From: Syncephalastrum monosporum B8922
Taxonomy: Eukaryota; Mucoromycota; Mucoromycetes; Mucorales; Syncephalastraceae
Length of the DNA stretch: 64,000 bases
NCBI GenBank assembly: GCA_000697355.1
Contig: JNEN01001240.1
Coordinates: 124,001 to 188,000, forward strand
Direction: 5' to 3'
A model generated the notes under the pieces. The model searched no databases and had not been told where the DNA came from. It saw nothing but the letters and a program-made list of their open reading frames with translations. Below, in pieces: positions 1 through 12,554 of this stretch; within the stretch, counting starts at the first letter, position 1, and every line of letters begins with the position of its first letter. Made by a program: the position numbers and the translations under genes.

Positions 1-754
1 TTTCATGCTATCTTGACCTTTGTTTCTCACGGAGCATGCTAAAGCATCAATCGTGAATGTCGACCATTCCCGTCCGACGATCGAGGAGATTGCACAGAAG
101 GTAAGAAAAGGACCCTGTCCTGCCCCAACAAAACGAGATCTGACTCTTTTTTGATATGTAGAGGGCTTTTGCGAGTTGTGGTAACTAAGCACAACGAAGG
201 CTACGACATGTCACTTAGCACAAAAAAAAAAAAATAGGAAAGCAGCAGCTGCCGGCATGGTCTTGGCAGCCATTCTCGGCGGTCTAACCGTCTTTGCCTT
301 GTTGGGCACAATTTGCAGCAATCGCAGAAAGCGCGCGAAGGCCTGGATGACTCTGACTGGGTAAGTTATCATAGATTACTGCACTGATGATATACAATCT
401 TGGTTCTCACCCTCCTTCTCATGATGCGTTGATTTTATTATCATTATTCCCGTCCAGTCTTATTGTCCTGCATGGTACAGTAAAAAAAAAAAAAAGCAAA
501 TCACAAGAGGCTCTGACTTTTCGAGATTTTACTCACGCAAATTTCTAATTGTACCAGGTCTGGCGCAAGCGTTTTCGATGGGTGTCATTGCCTACCTTTA
601 CAACACGAGCGCCACATTCTACGTCGGCACGCGCTACAACGTCTCATTTATAGTTTCGACGATCAGCTGGTGCCTGAGTATGTTCCTCGCTGCCATCTTG
701 ACGCTTGTCGCCGTGCTCAGTCCGCCCGAGTACACATACGAACCCATCCATTAA
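1..754 (+). CDS. Tetraspan membrane protein (SUR7/PalI-like), 5'-truncated
   Basis: The gene enters from the left edge, so its N-terminus is missing. Exons that keep frame: up to 100, 164-180, 238-360, 458-474 and 558-754 (stop TAA 752-754). Two exons are only 17 nt. The first visible part reads as an extracytoplasmic segment. A hydrophobic segment (AAGMVLAAILGGLTVFALLG) is followed by a basic SNRRKRAK stretch, then two more hydrophobic segments and a short tail ending PPEYTYEPIH. This hydrophobicity pattern resembles the fungal SUR7/PalI claudin-like family of plasma-membrane and pH-signalling proteins, but no decisive signature is visible. The function is therefore inferred and another tetraspan family is possible. 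It converges on the Rho GEF gene, with 180 bases between the two stops. Confidence 0.6.
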
Positions 755-934
755 AGATTACACGCCGTGATACCAAGACCTGAAACCTACTACGATGTTG
801 TTGTTGTTGTTTATGATGATGATGATGGTATGATCTGCTGGTATTTTTAGAGGTACACTACTGGATACAAGTGCGCTATTATATACTGGAGTGAGGATAT
901 GTGTCTACATAGAGTATACAGAGGGGGAGGGGGA

Positions 935-3900
935 CTATTTTTTGTCAGTTTTGAGAGACGATTCTCGACGGCGGGATCTAAGAGATAAACTATATACGCG
1001 GATCACCCGGTCGTCCGGGTGCAACATGGTGACGTGGATGGTGGGGTATACAAGGTCAGGCTGTTGCTGCATAAAGCTGTAAAAGGAGGAGGAACGGAAG
1101 GAGGAAGAGGGTGAAGACGATGGGAGCGAGGACGCAGACGAAGGCGTGGCGTAAGAAGGAGGTTGAAAGCCATCCGATTCGGATAGGTAGACACAGCGTA
1201 TATGGCTCCCTCCAATGGCTTGCACCATCTCGCCCTTGACACGATACACATCAGTTACTTTGCTCGATAAAGAAGAAAGCATGCCATCCAGTCTTACCGT
1301 TTCCATGTGGCGGACCTCGATCACTGTAGGTGAAAAGGCTATGAGATAGGGATATGCGCATGCCACACGTTGGATGCGCGATTCAAACTCGATATACGGT
1401 TTGATTTTGTTGCTAACCGAGCTGTTGATGGCCGAGTCGACATAGTTGACGCGCCAAACGGCCTGTGCGCTGTACAGAAACCCTATGCCGTGCTGCCGGT
1501 TCAGTGGTACAAAACCTACAATAGGCGGCCCGTGCCCCAGATCGTCTGACGAAGAGGAAGACGAAGTCGACGTGGTTGCATACGAGTAGCTCGTCGAGGA
1601 TGAACTCGTCGTCTCGATACTGTGGTTGCTCGACGTGCGGCTCAAACAATGATCCGAGGGCACGCTGATCCGTCGGCTGCTGATGGACGACGACGATAAA
1701 TCGATGCGTTCGACACCGTGCGCGATGGATTGCACAAACACAGCGTCGTGTGCGATTTGGACATGGGACGCATCGCGGAACTGCAACCGGTACTCTTTCT
1801 TTTTCTGGAACCATGAAGCGATGCCGTGCTGCGTCGTCCGGAAGACCATCATGACCAGTGCACACGTACCCCGGGAGCGCCGTCGCCGCGTCAAGTAGCA
1901 TAGCACGGTCTGGCCACGAATGGTGCCCACAGTAAACGAAATGACCGAGCGGCTGCGCACGACCCAATAGTGGAGGTGGCGGTGATAATGATGGTGATGA
2001 TGCGACTCTGGCTGCTGCGGCTGGCAAACGCGCTCAAGATCATAGGCAATAAGCGACTTTTTGCGGTTGTGGGCTCGCACAAGTAACACATGGCCCCCGA
2101 TGATCGCTAACTGCTGACAGTCGTCATGCGCAAGCGCTAGCCAAAAGTCCTGCGATCCGTCGCGCGGCCCAATCCAAACACCCGACTGAGTACCCAATGC
2201 CATCATGGGTAACCCATCCGGTCGCTCTATGGGAATGGCTTGTTTTAGCGCCGTTTTTCGTTTCTTGTTGTATGCATGTCTCTAAGACTTACCAAACGGC
2301 AGCGTGCAATAGATCCGCCCACATCCGGTGGGGAACATGGTACTACCACTGACCATGATGGCCTGGCGACTGGACCCGATCAGGACCTCGCACAGTGGGT
2401 CCAACCTGAACGGGCCCTGCTTCTGAATCGGTGTCAGGAGATTGTAGAGCCAGGTCCGCCACTGCTCCCGGTCTTCGACCGTGGGACACGCCAGGTAATA
2501 GGCGACTTCGGGTGCACCCAGGTGGCAGATCTTGAGAAGACGCAGGCGTCGGCTCGCGCGTTGTTTGGAGAGCAGCGCAGGCGGCGATGCGCGGGCTTTC
2601 GGGGCAGGCGAGCGCAAGGGCGAGCGTAGACGACTGATCATGACGCTGCCACCCATGGGCCGCAGCGGCGTGGGTGAGAAGCGACAGTGGCGATGCCGGA
2701 AAGGCGAGGCGCGACTGTGAGGGCGTGCCGGAAGGGCGAGGCCAGGTTTGGGTGACAATGGCGAGCTGAGCGTGCTGTCCTCCTCGGCATCCGTGACCAT
2801 GGGGGCCGTTTGCGCATGGCGCCGCAGACTTTGCCGCAAGCGACGGAAGCGCGCCCGGATATAGAGTCCCGTGATGCTATGATCACGCTCCAGTAGGGTG
2901 CCGCCCTCGAAAGGGGTTTGTGAAGTATCTTCGCTTCGTCGCTTGAGCAAGTTGCTGTTGCTGGACGTACTTGCAATCAAAGTGGACGAGACGCGCGACG
3001 AGAGATGGCGGATAAAGGAGCGCGGCGTGCCGCCGATGTGCAGCATAGGCAGCGGGATGGGTTTCCCTGCGACAATGTATTCCTCGTGCTTGTCGGCAGA
3101 CACGCGCGGTCTCGTGACGACAAGCAGATGCGAGAAGAGGAAAATGTGGCACGGGGCCATGATGAAGGAATGCGACGACTGGGCGAGGAACAGGCGGCCT
3201 TCGTGTAACAGCGAAGCATGATCGGGCAAGATCTGGCGAAGTGTAGCCGGGATATGCGCTGGAATCGTGAGGGAGGAAGCGATCTGGAGGAGGCGCGTCT
3301 CGATCTCGGCGCGGTGAGTGGCCTCATTCATTCGTGTCAGGATATCGCGGAGCTCGGCGAGCGCGGCCGACAAGGCCAGCTGATCGCCATCGTCGGCGGT
3401 GTATTTCTGGATGTTTTTAATCAAGAGTCGAAACTTGCCGATGCGAAGGGTGGGTAGGGTCAAGTAGTGTCGCAAGCCGAGGCGCCGGGTGCTCACTGCT
3501 GAATTTTGAGTCTCCAAGAAACGGGCAAATGCCGGGCTGCGGTTGGCCTCGACAGAGACGACGTAGGCTGCCTTCACATGGTTGGCGGCGTAGAGGAGAT
3601 AGGGCTCCATCAGGCGCGAGACGTGCCGCAGGATAATGGTGCCAACGCGATCGACAAACAGCAGGTGAGCCTGACGGTGTGACATCAGCTCTGCGCAACC
3701 GCGTCTGTGTAGCTCAGCAATGGTGTCATAGTTTCCAAACACAATATCGTGGAACCGTTGCCGGCGCAGGTCCTCGATGGCGGTGGATGAATTGAGGAGC
3801 GGTTGGGCATACACGTCGCGCAGGATGTCGAGGTCGTTGCAATACTGCTGCTCCGAAGCGAGCAGCTCGGTAATGGCGGACTGTCGCTTGCGTTCTTTGG

Positions 3901-4815
3901 CGGGTAAGGCTTGGAGAATATGCGGCGGTACGTTTTGGAACCATTCCTAAACGAAACCGACCATCAGCTGAAACGTTAGACACTTTTCGTGTGTATGTGT
4001 GTGTGTAAGCGCGCACACAAATTAAAAAATAAAGAAAAAATAAAAAAAATTACGTACGGGTTCTTTAGTGTCCTCGTGGACGGTTGTATTGTGCTGTTCC
4101 GGCGGCAGTCGTAACGGGCCGGTGGGCTTTCTTCGCGGGCAGGAGGGCGAGTAACAAGGATGGACACCGCTTTGGCAGGTAGGCGAGTAACACAGGGTGA
4201 GTGGTACAAAGACGCCCTGCGACGCATTGTGGGCAGACACTTGAAAATATTGCTCGCAAGGGATCAAGACGGCGTGGCTGACGAGGGCATCGAGGAGCTG
4301 AGCCTGCATCGAGGGCGAGCGGTGGGCGGATGGCATGTGTTCGGAGAGAACGTACTGAATCGCATCCTTAGAGTAGGCAACAACAGCAAAAGAAAACGTT
4401 GTCAATCACTGTCGTCTATGTGTGCACTTGTGCGTGTGTATGTGTGTGTTTTATAAAGATGAGGGGAAGAAAGTCGTACCACAGCCTCCTGTTTCGTAAC
4501 GTGCGCGTAGGCAGCAGCGCGTATAAAGTGAATGGCGAGCTGGGATAAAAGCGCAGTGGGGCGATATTTTTTCTCTTCTTCGTCGTCTTCGTCTTCGTTG
4601 TCTTCCTCCGAGTGCAGCGAGTCATCATCGAGGATGGACGGGTCATCCTCGAGAGATACGAAGCTGCTTGTGGGTGTGCTATCAACGACAAAGCCAGGCG
4701 AAGGATATGGTGGTGGATACTGAAGTGCAAAAGGAGATGATCGGTCCAAGGGGCGTAAGCTTCCAACGAGAGACGGCCCTTGGTAGCGATCACTACTTAC
4801 AGGTGCGAGCGTCAT
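935..4815 (-). CDS. Rho1 guanine-nucleotide exchange factor (DEP-DH-PH-CNH)
   Basis: Four exons, complement(935..2226, 2293..3946, 4058..4366, 4480..4815), give 1196 aa in frame. Residues about 70-190 form a DEP-like region containing the paired CYSPTC / PCYSPSC motif seen in fungal Rho1 GEFs. The DH (RhoGEF) domain is about 234-425 and begins with RKRQSAITELLASEQQY. A PH domain starts near 462 and is interrupted by a roughly 165-residue Ser/Arg-rich insert, resuming around 694-722. A citron-homology (CNH) domain fills about 770-1190 and contains low-complexity Ser runs. This order matches the yeast Rom1/Rom2/Tus1 and fission yeast Rgf families, which activate Rho1 at the plasma membrane for cell-wall integrity. 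The start ATG at 4813-4815 precedes a GTAAGT-like string that could instead be a donor, so an extra 5' exon is possible. Confidence 0.9.
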
Positions 4816-5122
4816 AAGGAGAGGAACAAACGCAAAAAGAAAAAAGCAGAAAGAAAAAAAGAAGCACAAGGATTAAACACACACACACACAGAAAAAAAA
4901 AAAAAAAAAAAAAAGGTTTGCAACGGCTGGCTATAAGCAAGCATCTCAGGGCTCGTCATGTGTTGCCCATCATCCTTTCCTTTTCCGTCGTATCTTGAAG
5001 CTCCCCTTTCGACACACACACGCGCACACTCGCTCCACTCACGCTCACTTACTTTTACTTTTACTGCTACCGGAGCATTACCGCTTATTCCACTCTTTTT
5101 CCTTCCTTCTTCATCGTCCACC
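4816..5122. promoter_or_regulatory. Divergent intergenic promoter region
   Basis: These 307 bases separate the Rho GEF (-) from the coiled-coil gene (+). They contain a (CA)n run next to a poly-A tract at about 4877-4914 and pyrimidine-rich DNA just before the + strand ATG. Both genes point outward, so the segment must hold both promoters. No TATA box or defined motif stands out. Confidence 0.5.
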
Positions 5123-6396
5123 ATGCAGCGTGCATCTCTCCCCGCCTCTCTCACGCTGCGGGACCCCATCGCCACAGACCATTCCTTCGCCAACTATTCC
5201 ATTCCCCTCCATGACTCGCCTCCCTCCGAACTCGTAAGTCCACCGCTTGACAGCACTCCCCCCATCCCATCCCATCCTGATTCACTCTTGTCTTGCGCGC
5301 GATCAGCCCGCATCCGAACAGTCTCGCCGACCCGTCCCCGCCGGCAGCGCCGACGCTCGCCTAAGAGAGCTGGAAAACGAGATCGAGAAACTCACACTGT
5401 CCAATATTCGACTCCTGCGCACCAATCGCATCCTGAAACTCGACTGCGATCGCATCGTCGATGAACAAACCTCGGAGCTGCGAGACGAAATTGCTCATCT
5501 ACGGCACCAAAACGTACGTCTCCAAAGGAACAACCGGTTACTGCAGGACGACCTGAAGCAACGCATGGTAAAACACACCCGATTCATCCCTCTACTGCAT
5601 TTGTTGTTAATTTTTTTTTTTTTTTTGCTTTGTCAAACAATGCCGTTCATTAGCAAGAAATGAACCAAATGCGCGATGACCAGATTCGGAAAATGAAAAA
5701 TGTGGGGCCGGAGTATGAGTATCTCGTACAAATGATCAATTTGCTTTATCGTCAGGTAAGAAAAAAAAGAGAGAGAAAAAGAAAAAGAGACGACAGGAGT
5801 CACACATCCATACACACACACACAAAGAGAATGCAAGTGATAACGATGATTCATTTGACTATGTCTGTATATAGCTTCAGGGCAAGTCCACCTGCGATGA
5901 AACATGCTGCTTCACAAACAAACCACTCGACCAAGGGTTCTCGGTCTTGACTTTACCGCCGGAAAGCGAAGAACAACGGCCCGAGCCCCAACATATTTGC
6001 CGACCTTCCGTCCAGTCACATATCTCGGGCGGGTCCCTCGCCTGCGCAGCGCAGCAGGAAATTGCCGTGCTTCGTCAGGAACTTGAAGACATGCGCAACG
6101 ACAAGGAAAACCTCTATGACATGCTCCATGAAAAGGAAGACGACCTCGAAACCCTCAAATGCGAGCTCAAGATGAAGGACAATATAGTCACCCAGCTAGA
6201 AAAGGACTTTGAGCGAATGGAGCTTGAGGTCGTGGACCTGCAGAAAGTAAGACACCGTGCGTGCTTGAACAAGGCAAGATCCTAACAGCATTGTTTCTCG
6301 TAGGACTGGCGGCATCCTGGTGATAGAATCAAGTCGCAGACCTCCTTTTCAGACATCCATGCATTCCCAATACCACCTCCGCTGCCCAAGGACTAG
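5123..6396 (+). CDS. Coiled-coil protein of unknown function
   Basis: Five exons (5123..5233, 5307..5567, 5654..5755, 5875..6246, 6304..6396) encode 312 aa with all phases consistent. The start is the first ATG after a pyrimidine-rich leader, in context CACCATG. Two heptad-rich regions are obvious: about residues 50-140 (rich in Leu, Arg, Asn and Glu, e.g. LRELENEIEKLTLSNIRLL) and about 205-275. They are joined by a Cys/Pro-containing linker. The C-terminus ends in a proline-rich IPPPLPKD. No catalytic domain or transmembrane segment is visible, and I do not recognise a named family. A structural or scaffold role is only a guess. It is divergent from the Rho GEF gene. Confidence 0.8.
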
Positions 6397-7660
6397 TAAT
6401 ATGAGTAGAGAAAGAGAGAGTTCGGTGCTAGCGACTAATTCATGTCACGATAAACTATAAGCAAAGCACACACTCTCTTTGATTTAATTATTGCAAATAC
6501 ATATATCATCCCGCATTTTTTCTCCAATTTTTACCAAAAACAAAGGAGGGGACGTATGGAAAAGGCGTGGGTATCATCTGTGATAAGCAAGGGTTTCCCG
6601 CCATCCTGTACTTTCCAAGGAAAAAAAGTTCAGGGTGAAAAAAAAAATGACCGTCATCCCGAAAGCAACTTTGACAAACGGCGATCTCCTCCTTTTTTTT
6701 TTCCTCCCTTGCTTATGAGGCAGTGATTCAGAATAATGCGTGTATCCATTCTATCATGCCCTGACTTGGGTTTAATGGATGCAAGACCGTTTCTCTCTCA
6801 CAGACGGAAAATAAAAGCCAAGAAACAAGGAAAACTGAGAGCTCTAAAATGAGGTGGTGGTCTGTGCCACAAGAATATTAGAAGCATCAGGTTTCACATC
6901 CGCCCAAAGCAAGCCTATACAAAGCAGCGGATGATCCAAAGTGTAAACGGGGGTGCCCGTTCAAATCAAGACATCATAGGCCACTGAATAGCGCACGTGA
7001 AAGTCAAGAAAGAGAAGGCCATGCCATGCACAAAAAAAATAATCATTATTGTCTCATGGGTCTGGAATGAGTAGTAAACATCAATATGATCCTGTACACC
7101 AATGTACACATCATAGCTAATGATAGAATAGAGAGCGAGAGAAAGAGAAAAAAAAAAAAGCAAGGGCACCGTCTGTGTGCGTGTGAAGAGCGACACAGGG
7201 AGAATTAAGCTTTGGAGACTTTTCTGATATTATTTTGGGTGGGAAAATGATAACAGGCAGCAGCAATACGCAGCGTATTTTAGTCGAGAGATGGTATCGA
7301 TAGATAGAATGGGCTAGAACGATGAAATAACAATGATAGAAGGATGGGATGCAAAGGAGAAGGACAGGGTACGGACTGTGCAGACCGGACAGACTGCACG
7401 AAGGATGACGAAGAGAGAGATACCAGATACAGTACATTGCGAATGAGCCAACCAAAATGAGCGCGTGCGTGGAGGTCAGAGGAAAAAAAAAAAAAAAAAA
7501 AAAAAAACAAAAAAAATTTCAAAAGATGGTCGTCCTCCTCTTCCCTCTCTCCAACCGTACATCTTTGCACCGACATTTGTCTTTTTCGGGAGTTGCGATT
7601 GCATAGCTTAGACGACCCAAAAAAGCAGCATCGCTTCTGTGTGCTAAACACCCTCGTAAG
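6397..7660. other. Intergenic, 1.26 kb
   Basis: No coding sequence is supported. The stretch holds the 3' flank of the coiled-coil gene and the presumed long leader/promoter of the cyclin gene, with several poly-A/poly-T tracts. The longest is an A-run at about 7483-7507. Open frames on the minus strand here are low-complexity and have no recognisable motifs. Confidence 0.5.
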
Positions 7661-9383
7661 ATGCAACTGAGAGTGGAGCCAGCGTACCCATTTGCGCTGT
7701 TCCCAGCAGCTCAGCCGACAGCATCGTTCTTCAGCAATGCTTCAGCTGCGCAGTCGCTCTTCCCTCCCCTTCCCAATCCCTTCCTGCACGGCCAGCCACA
7801 GCCGCACACACAGCCGTCGTCGGTCTCGCAGGTCGGGTCTCGTTTCGCTCCCGTCGCAAACGTGAAGCGGGCCTCAGCGTTTGAGCCTGTGCTCTCTCGC
7901 CACCACCACCATCAACACCACCACCACCCCTATACGACGACTACGAGTACTAGTGTTAATACTATTACTACTGCTACTACTACATCTAATCTTGGTGCTG
8001 GTGCTACTGCCACTACTCTAAATACGGCTGCTGCGGTCACTCCTCCACCTCCAGCCCTGTCGCCTGCATCGCCTGCAGACAGTCGCTCGGCCGCCCTGGT
8101 GATCCCCCCCCTTGCCGACTGTGCAGCAAGCCTCGCTTATCTCATGTGGCATGGACGCAAGAAATCTCTCTATGGCGACAAATCCCGTCGCCGTGAGTCC
8201 CTGATTGATGTCAGCAAGCCCAACCCCGCTTTTAAAAAGTTCTGCTTGCAGGTAACCTATCTTACCTGTATATGATATAGTTGATACATTCGATATATAT
8301 GATATATATATATGTAATCTGTATATACTTACTAACGGATGATTTCTTCCTTAGCTCTTGACAGCCACGCAACTCACCCAGCATGCCGTTTATCTGGCGC
8401 TCAAGTACTTTGCTGACCTCTTGCGTGACAACCCCACCGTAGAAGGTGACGAAGGCACCGAATACCGCCTCTTTACCGTCTCGCTCATCCTCGCCAACAA
8501 ATTCTTGGATGACAGCACCTTCACCAATAAAACCTGGTCGGACGTGAGCGGCATTCCTGTCGTTGCCCTGAATGCTATGGAAGTTGAATTCCTTACCGCG
8601 CTCGGCTACCGCCTCCACGTGAGCGGTGTCGAGTACGAGGCCTGGCGACAGCGGCTCACTTGTGCCCGCAAGGAAATGGACATCTTGTGTGTCGGTCACC
8701 CGCACTTTGAAATCGCCGTCCGCCGCATCCTCGCCACCCTCAACATTGTCAACCCTCAGCTGGATTCGACCACGACGCTAAACACGACTACGACTGCTTC
8801 TCCCATGGAGGACCCGCTCGCTCGACAGCGCGAAGCGATTTGGGAGGCAGAGGCCGAAGCCTACCAGCTGCAGCGGGAGAACCGTGAGCGCCAGTACTAC
8901 CTGGACATGTACACCAAGGCCCACGGCTGCTTTGACAATGTGAACGTGCTCCCACGTCGCCAGACGGTGCCGCCCCCGCCCATCAGCCGCCGTCCTTCGT
9001 CTGAGTATCACCAGCTGCCGCCGATGCCGGTGCCGCAACAGCAGCCCCAGCACGATCATCAGCACCCCTACCAGCACGCGCAGCCATCGTCTTCATCGTA
9101 TGGTGAACTCATGACGCCGCCGCCTGGTCTGCAGAAGCCCACATACGAGGACCTGAATGTGGACTTCAATTACAACCCTCGCCGTTCCACCATGCCGCCG
9201 GAGTATCTGCACCCACCGGTCGAGCACACCACTGGCAGCCGCTTCGACCATAGCTGGCTGCACGGCGACCATCACTATCAGACGGCAGCCCACCCCATAA
9301 TGCAAAAGACGTGGCGACCCACGACAGAGCAGTATCCTGCCACGCCGACCTTCACGCCCTCCTGGTGCCGTGATTTCTTTTAA
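7661..9383 (+). CDS. Cyclin-box protein (PHO80/Pcl/Clg1-type)
   Basis: Two exons, 7661..8251 and 8355..9383, encode 539 aa. The N-terminal ~150 residues are low-complexity (Ala/Pro/Ser/Thr with a His cluster). The cyclin box lies at about residues 155-310, with the hallmark ANKFLDDSTFTNKTWSDVSG followed by AMEVEFLTALGY, typical of PHO80-like fungal cyclins that bind a Pho85-class kinase. The long C-terminus (about 340-539) is Pro/Gln/His-rich and probably disordered. Length and architecture resemble the Clg1/Pcl-type cyclins better than the short Pho80 itself. The single intron cuts the cyclin box. The cyclin function is well supported; the partner kinase and pathway are inferred. Confidence 0.9.
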
Positions 9384-12300
9384 CTGACACACCCAATCGT
9401 ACCCAACTCCCTTTTCTCGACTGACCCGGTCTTCCCCTTCTCTTTTTTTTTCTTTTTCTTTTTTTTTTTGTCCTATACTTAGCTTTGAAACTTGACGTTC
9501 TCCTGTCGTCTTGTTTGGCTCACAGACTCTCTCTTTTTCTCTCCCTCTTTCAAATGTTGCCACGGCACATTGTCACACATTGGTGTGGTTTTTTTCGGCT
9601 TCGGCCTTTTTTTTTTCAACACACCAACCCCTTCCCCCTTAGTTTTTTATTTTTTTAGAGCTATGGTCCTTTTTTTTTTTTTTTTTTTTGCTATACTTAA
9701 ATGACGATTAATGGGCAGCATGCTCCGAAAATCTCTCTGTTGGTCTCTGTGTGTGTCTATAAGCAGTTGAACATCTTTTTTTTAGTGATGACGAATCGTA
9801 CGGATTGGGTCCCGAGCCCAAATGAGATCATATGCTTCTTTTTGTTTAGATGACTTAATTAACACTCGTCTCAAAAGATAAATGAAATCATGAATAATGG
9901 AGTACATGTTTGATGTGACTCGTTTTAAAGTCAAGAGCGAGTGTTCTGGTATCATGGTCGACTTCGAACAAAACCACACTGGCACGCCGTCACGGCGGAT
10001 TCGACTTTTTAAGCTATGTATTATATCGTCCGCTTGACGGGCCCGTATTAGATTGGGTCATGTAGGACCTACACGTGCGTATTGTAGTGCGGCGTCATAG
10101 GGCTTTATCATCCCTGCCAACCAACAATAAAGATATGCGCATGTCATTGAGGCAGCTTTTTTTATTGCTTACGCACTAGAAGTCAACCATTTATTCTGGC
10201 GCTTTTGTCTTTATCAATACGGAGCTTCTACTTTCCAGCTAAATTTTTAGAATGTAGTCCGTCTTCTACTAACTGGCCAAAATGATACATACATTACTTG
10301 GATGCTTTGTCCAAATCACACATGGAATGGTTCCTTGAATATGCTTGTATAGCCAAGAATGACAGGGGCTGCCACGCTTGCCATTACACTACGCGATACA
10401 TACTAAACTGACCCTCACTGAAGACTTCAGAGTTGCAGCTCATGTCTTATCAACCATGGTACGCTCTCGCTAGATATGCAAAAGTAGTTTACATATATGC
10501 TCTGCATGTTCTATCGAGGATGCCGCTCTTGTGCAGAAAGTCATATTTCATCGGTCTTCGTTGATCCGTGTCGGGAAGGGGATTGTACATAGCGAGTGTC
10601 GCATCATATCTTACGTAAAGTGTCCGTGTGGCTGCGAACGAGGCGTATAGCAGTACCAGTAGTCTCTAGGGAATTTGTGGCTGAGACGTTTGTCACAAGA
10701 AGATACGTGACAATTGTCATTCAAAGCACGCCCCAATGTCGACGGCCAACCGCAGGATGAAGAACTAATGATAGACAACCAGGTCGGTCAGAGTCAAAAC
10801 GGCTACGCCCAAAACATGGACAGCGCCCAGGAAGTATGTGATATTTTAGGAACCCCCATGAGAGGATAAATCTGAAGGTCCTGAATTTCCTGATCACAAA
10901 CATAGCCTTCGCAACATCTCCCTTTCCACAGTCTGGCAAGTGCTCCCACCCTCCTTTGCACTCACTGGATTCATTTGTTATATCATTTTCAACTTTACGT
11001 ATAAAAAATAGGCCATCAGAAAGCCAAGCCTTCCTGCACAGTCCATAAAGGAAAAGTGCGAGATCATCCATTGTCTAAGAAGTCTCATAGGAGACGACTC
11101 GACACCCGTCACTCAAAGGAAGGTGGCAGCATCATCCACTGACCGGCAATGTGTGTCTGGTTTAGGAAACCGAGACTGGTTATGTACTGCATACAGATCC
11201 TGTAGAGTACGAAACTGAGGAAAAAAGAAATTGCTTACTTTGCCGTCCCTTTTATAGTTTTGGCTGAGATAAAAAAAAAAATTTTGTCCGCTTCTTGGTC
11301 GCTGTCACAACCACTCAGTGTGCTTCTGCTACTGACCCTGAAAAGTCAGCTCTCTTAAATTGCTGTAGCACTGTACTCACATAACTGCTCACAAATATAT
11401 CAAGTGGAAGCCGCTCTGTCTTATTATAAGATGACACAGTTTGTTGGAAGCCGTCTCTATAGCCGATCTTTCTATCGACCAATGGTGAACTGTAAACGAG
11501 AAACTGTCAAAAGCCTACCCTAATTGCCTACAGTGTTCACTTTGTTCTTTATAAAAGAATTTTCATGCTATATATTATGCGTGCAATCGACAGTGGCACG
11601 GGCCAATTAACAGCACCATCTCTCAATTAACTGTATCAATTATCGAGTCTATTGGATTACTGGGCTCTACCGGCAAAGATTGTTTCTTTTCGCTGCACTA
11701 TTCCTGCGTGGCCCTGCTGACATTGTCAGGTGTGTTTGGGTAGAGAGTTGCCTGTCAAACAACTTTATTGGGTCGAGTCTGCTATACTGCGCATACAGTA
11801 CTCCTGCGGACGTCCCTCATTGTTCACTGTATGCTTTATTCTGAGAGACCTGAAAAGAAAATCATGTGCCAAATTCTCCGCGGCGAATCTTGAGTAATTG
11901 ACAAGGTTCTCTTGTACCACCAAAACAGCTTCAGGAACAGAAGTGGCGTATCACAGCCAGCTGAACTGTCCATAAATGTTAGTCCCGAAATAGCTAGTGT
12001 AGCAGAAGGAAGATGGGTATCCTGACGCGGGGATTTCCATAGCCCAGATGATCAGCATGCTGCATTTGAAAGGTAGAGTAATCAGTGTAGTTACATAATA
12101 TATAGGATGCTATATTGATGATGATACGAACAGATAGTGATGCGTTGTTGGGGTAGCGTAGACAAGGGCTGAGGATATAACCTACCACATATCCACGTAC
12201 CTAGTAGTATGTGCAAGTATGAAACGATCCATTGGACAGGTAAAACAGGATGCGAATGCAGGATCACCGGGTGCAGTGATTTATTTATAACCGATTGCAA

Positions 12301-12554
12301 CGGGAGAATCGACTCAACCGCACGAATGAATATGAATATGAAGAGTTGAATGTCCATGATTTTAGGGTGTGTGTCAAGTCCAAGTTGGCTCGTGCAACCG
12401 TGCACAGAGACCTTATTCGAACAAGTCCGCAAGAGAGAAGGGAAGAGAGAGACTATGCCCCAGACTCCTTTTCTCGAGGGTTCTTTCCCGCACCTCTCCT
12501 TTCCTTCCTATCCTTTTCGACTGTTGTCCCCCATCGTGTGCGTGTGTGCTTGTC
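9384..12554. other. Gene-poor intergenic region, 3.2 kb
   Basis: No gene is supported. Immediately after the cyclin stop there are several T-runs (about 9445-9470 and 9670-9690). Further on the sequence is AT-richer and broken by stops in all frames. The best open frame is a 116-codon minus-strand stretch at 10721-11071 with no recognisable motif. The last ~200 bases, including a pyrimidine-rich leader, presumably form the Kelch gene promoter. Confidence 0.5.

Noticed and set aside
10721..11071. 116-codon minus-strand frame in the 9.4-12.5 kb spacer
   Set aside because: No recognisable motif, no neighbouring exon, and composition like the surrounding non-coding DNA.
12369..12554. Upstream extension of the Kelch/BTB reading frame
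   Set aside because: The 62 codons are low-complexity leader-like (Ser/Pro/Phe from pyrimidine tracts); the ATG at 12555 sits right before the conserved domain.
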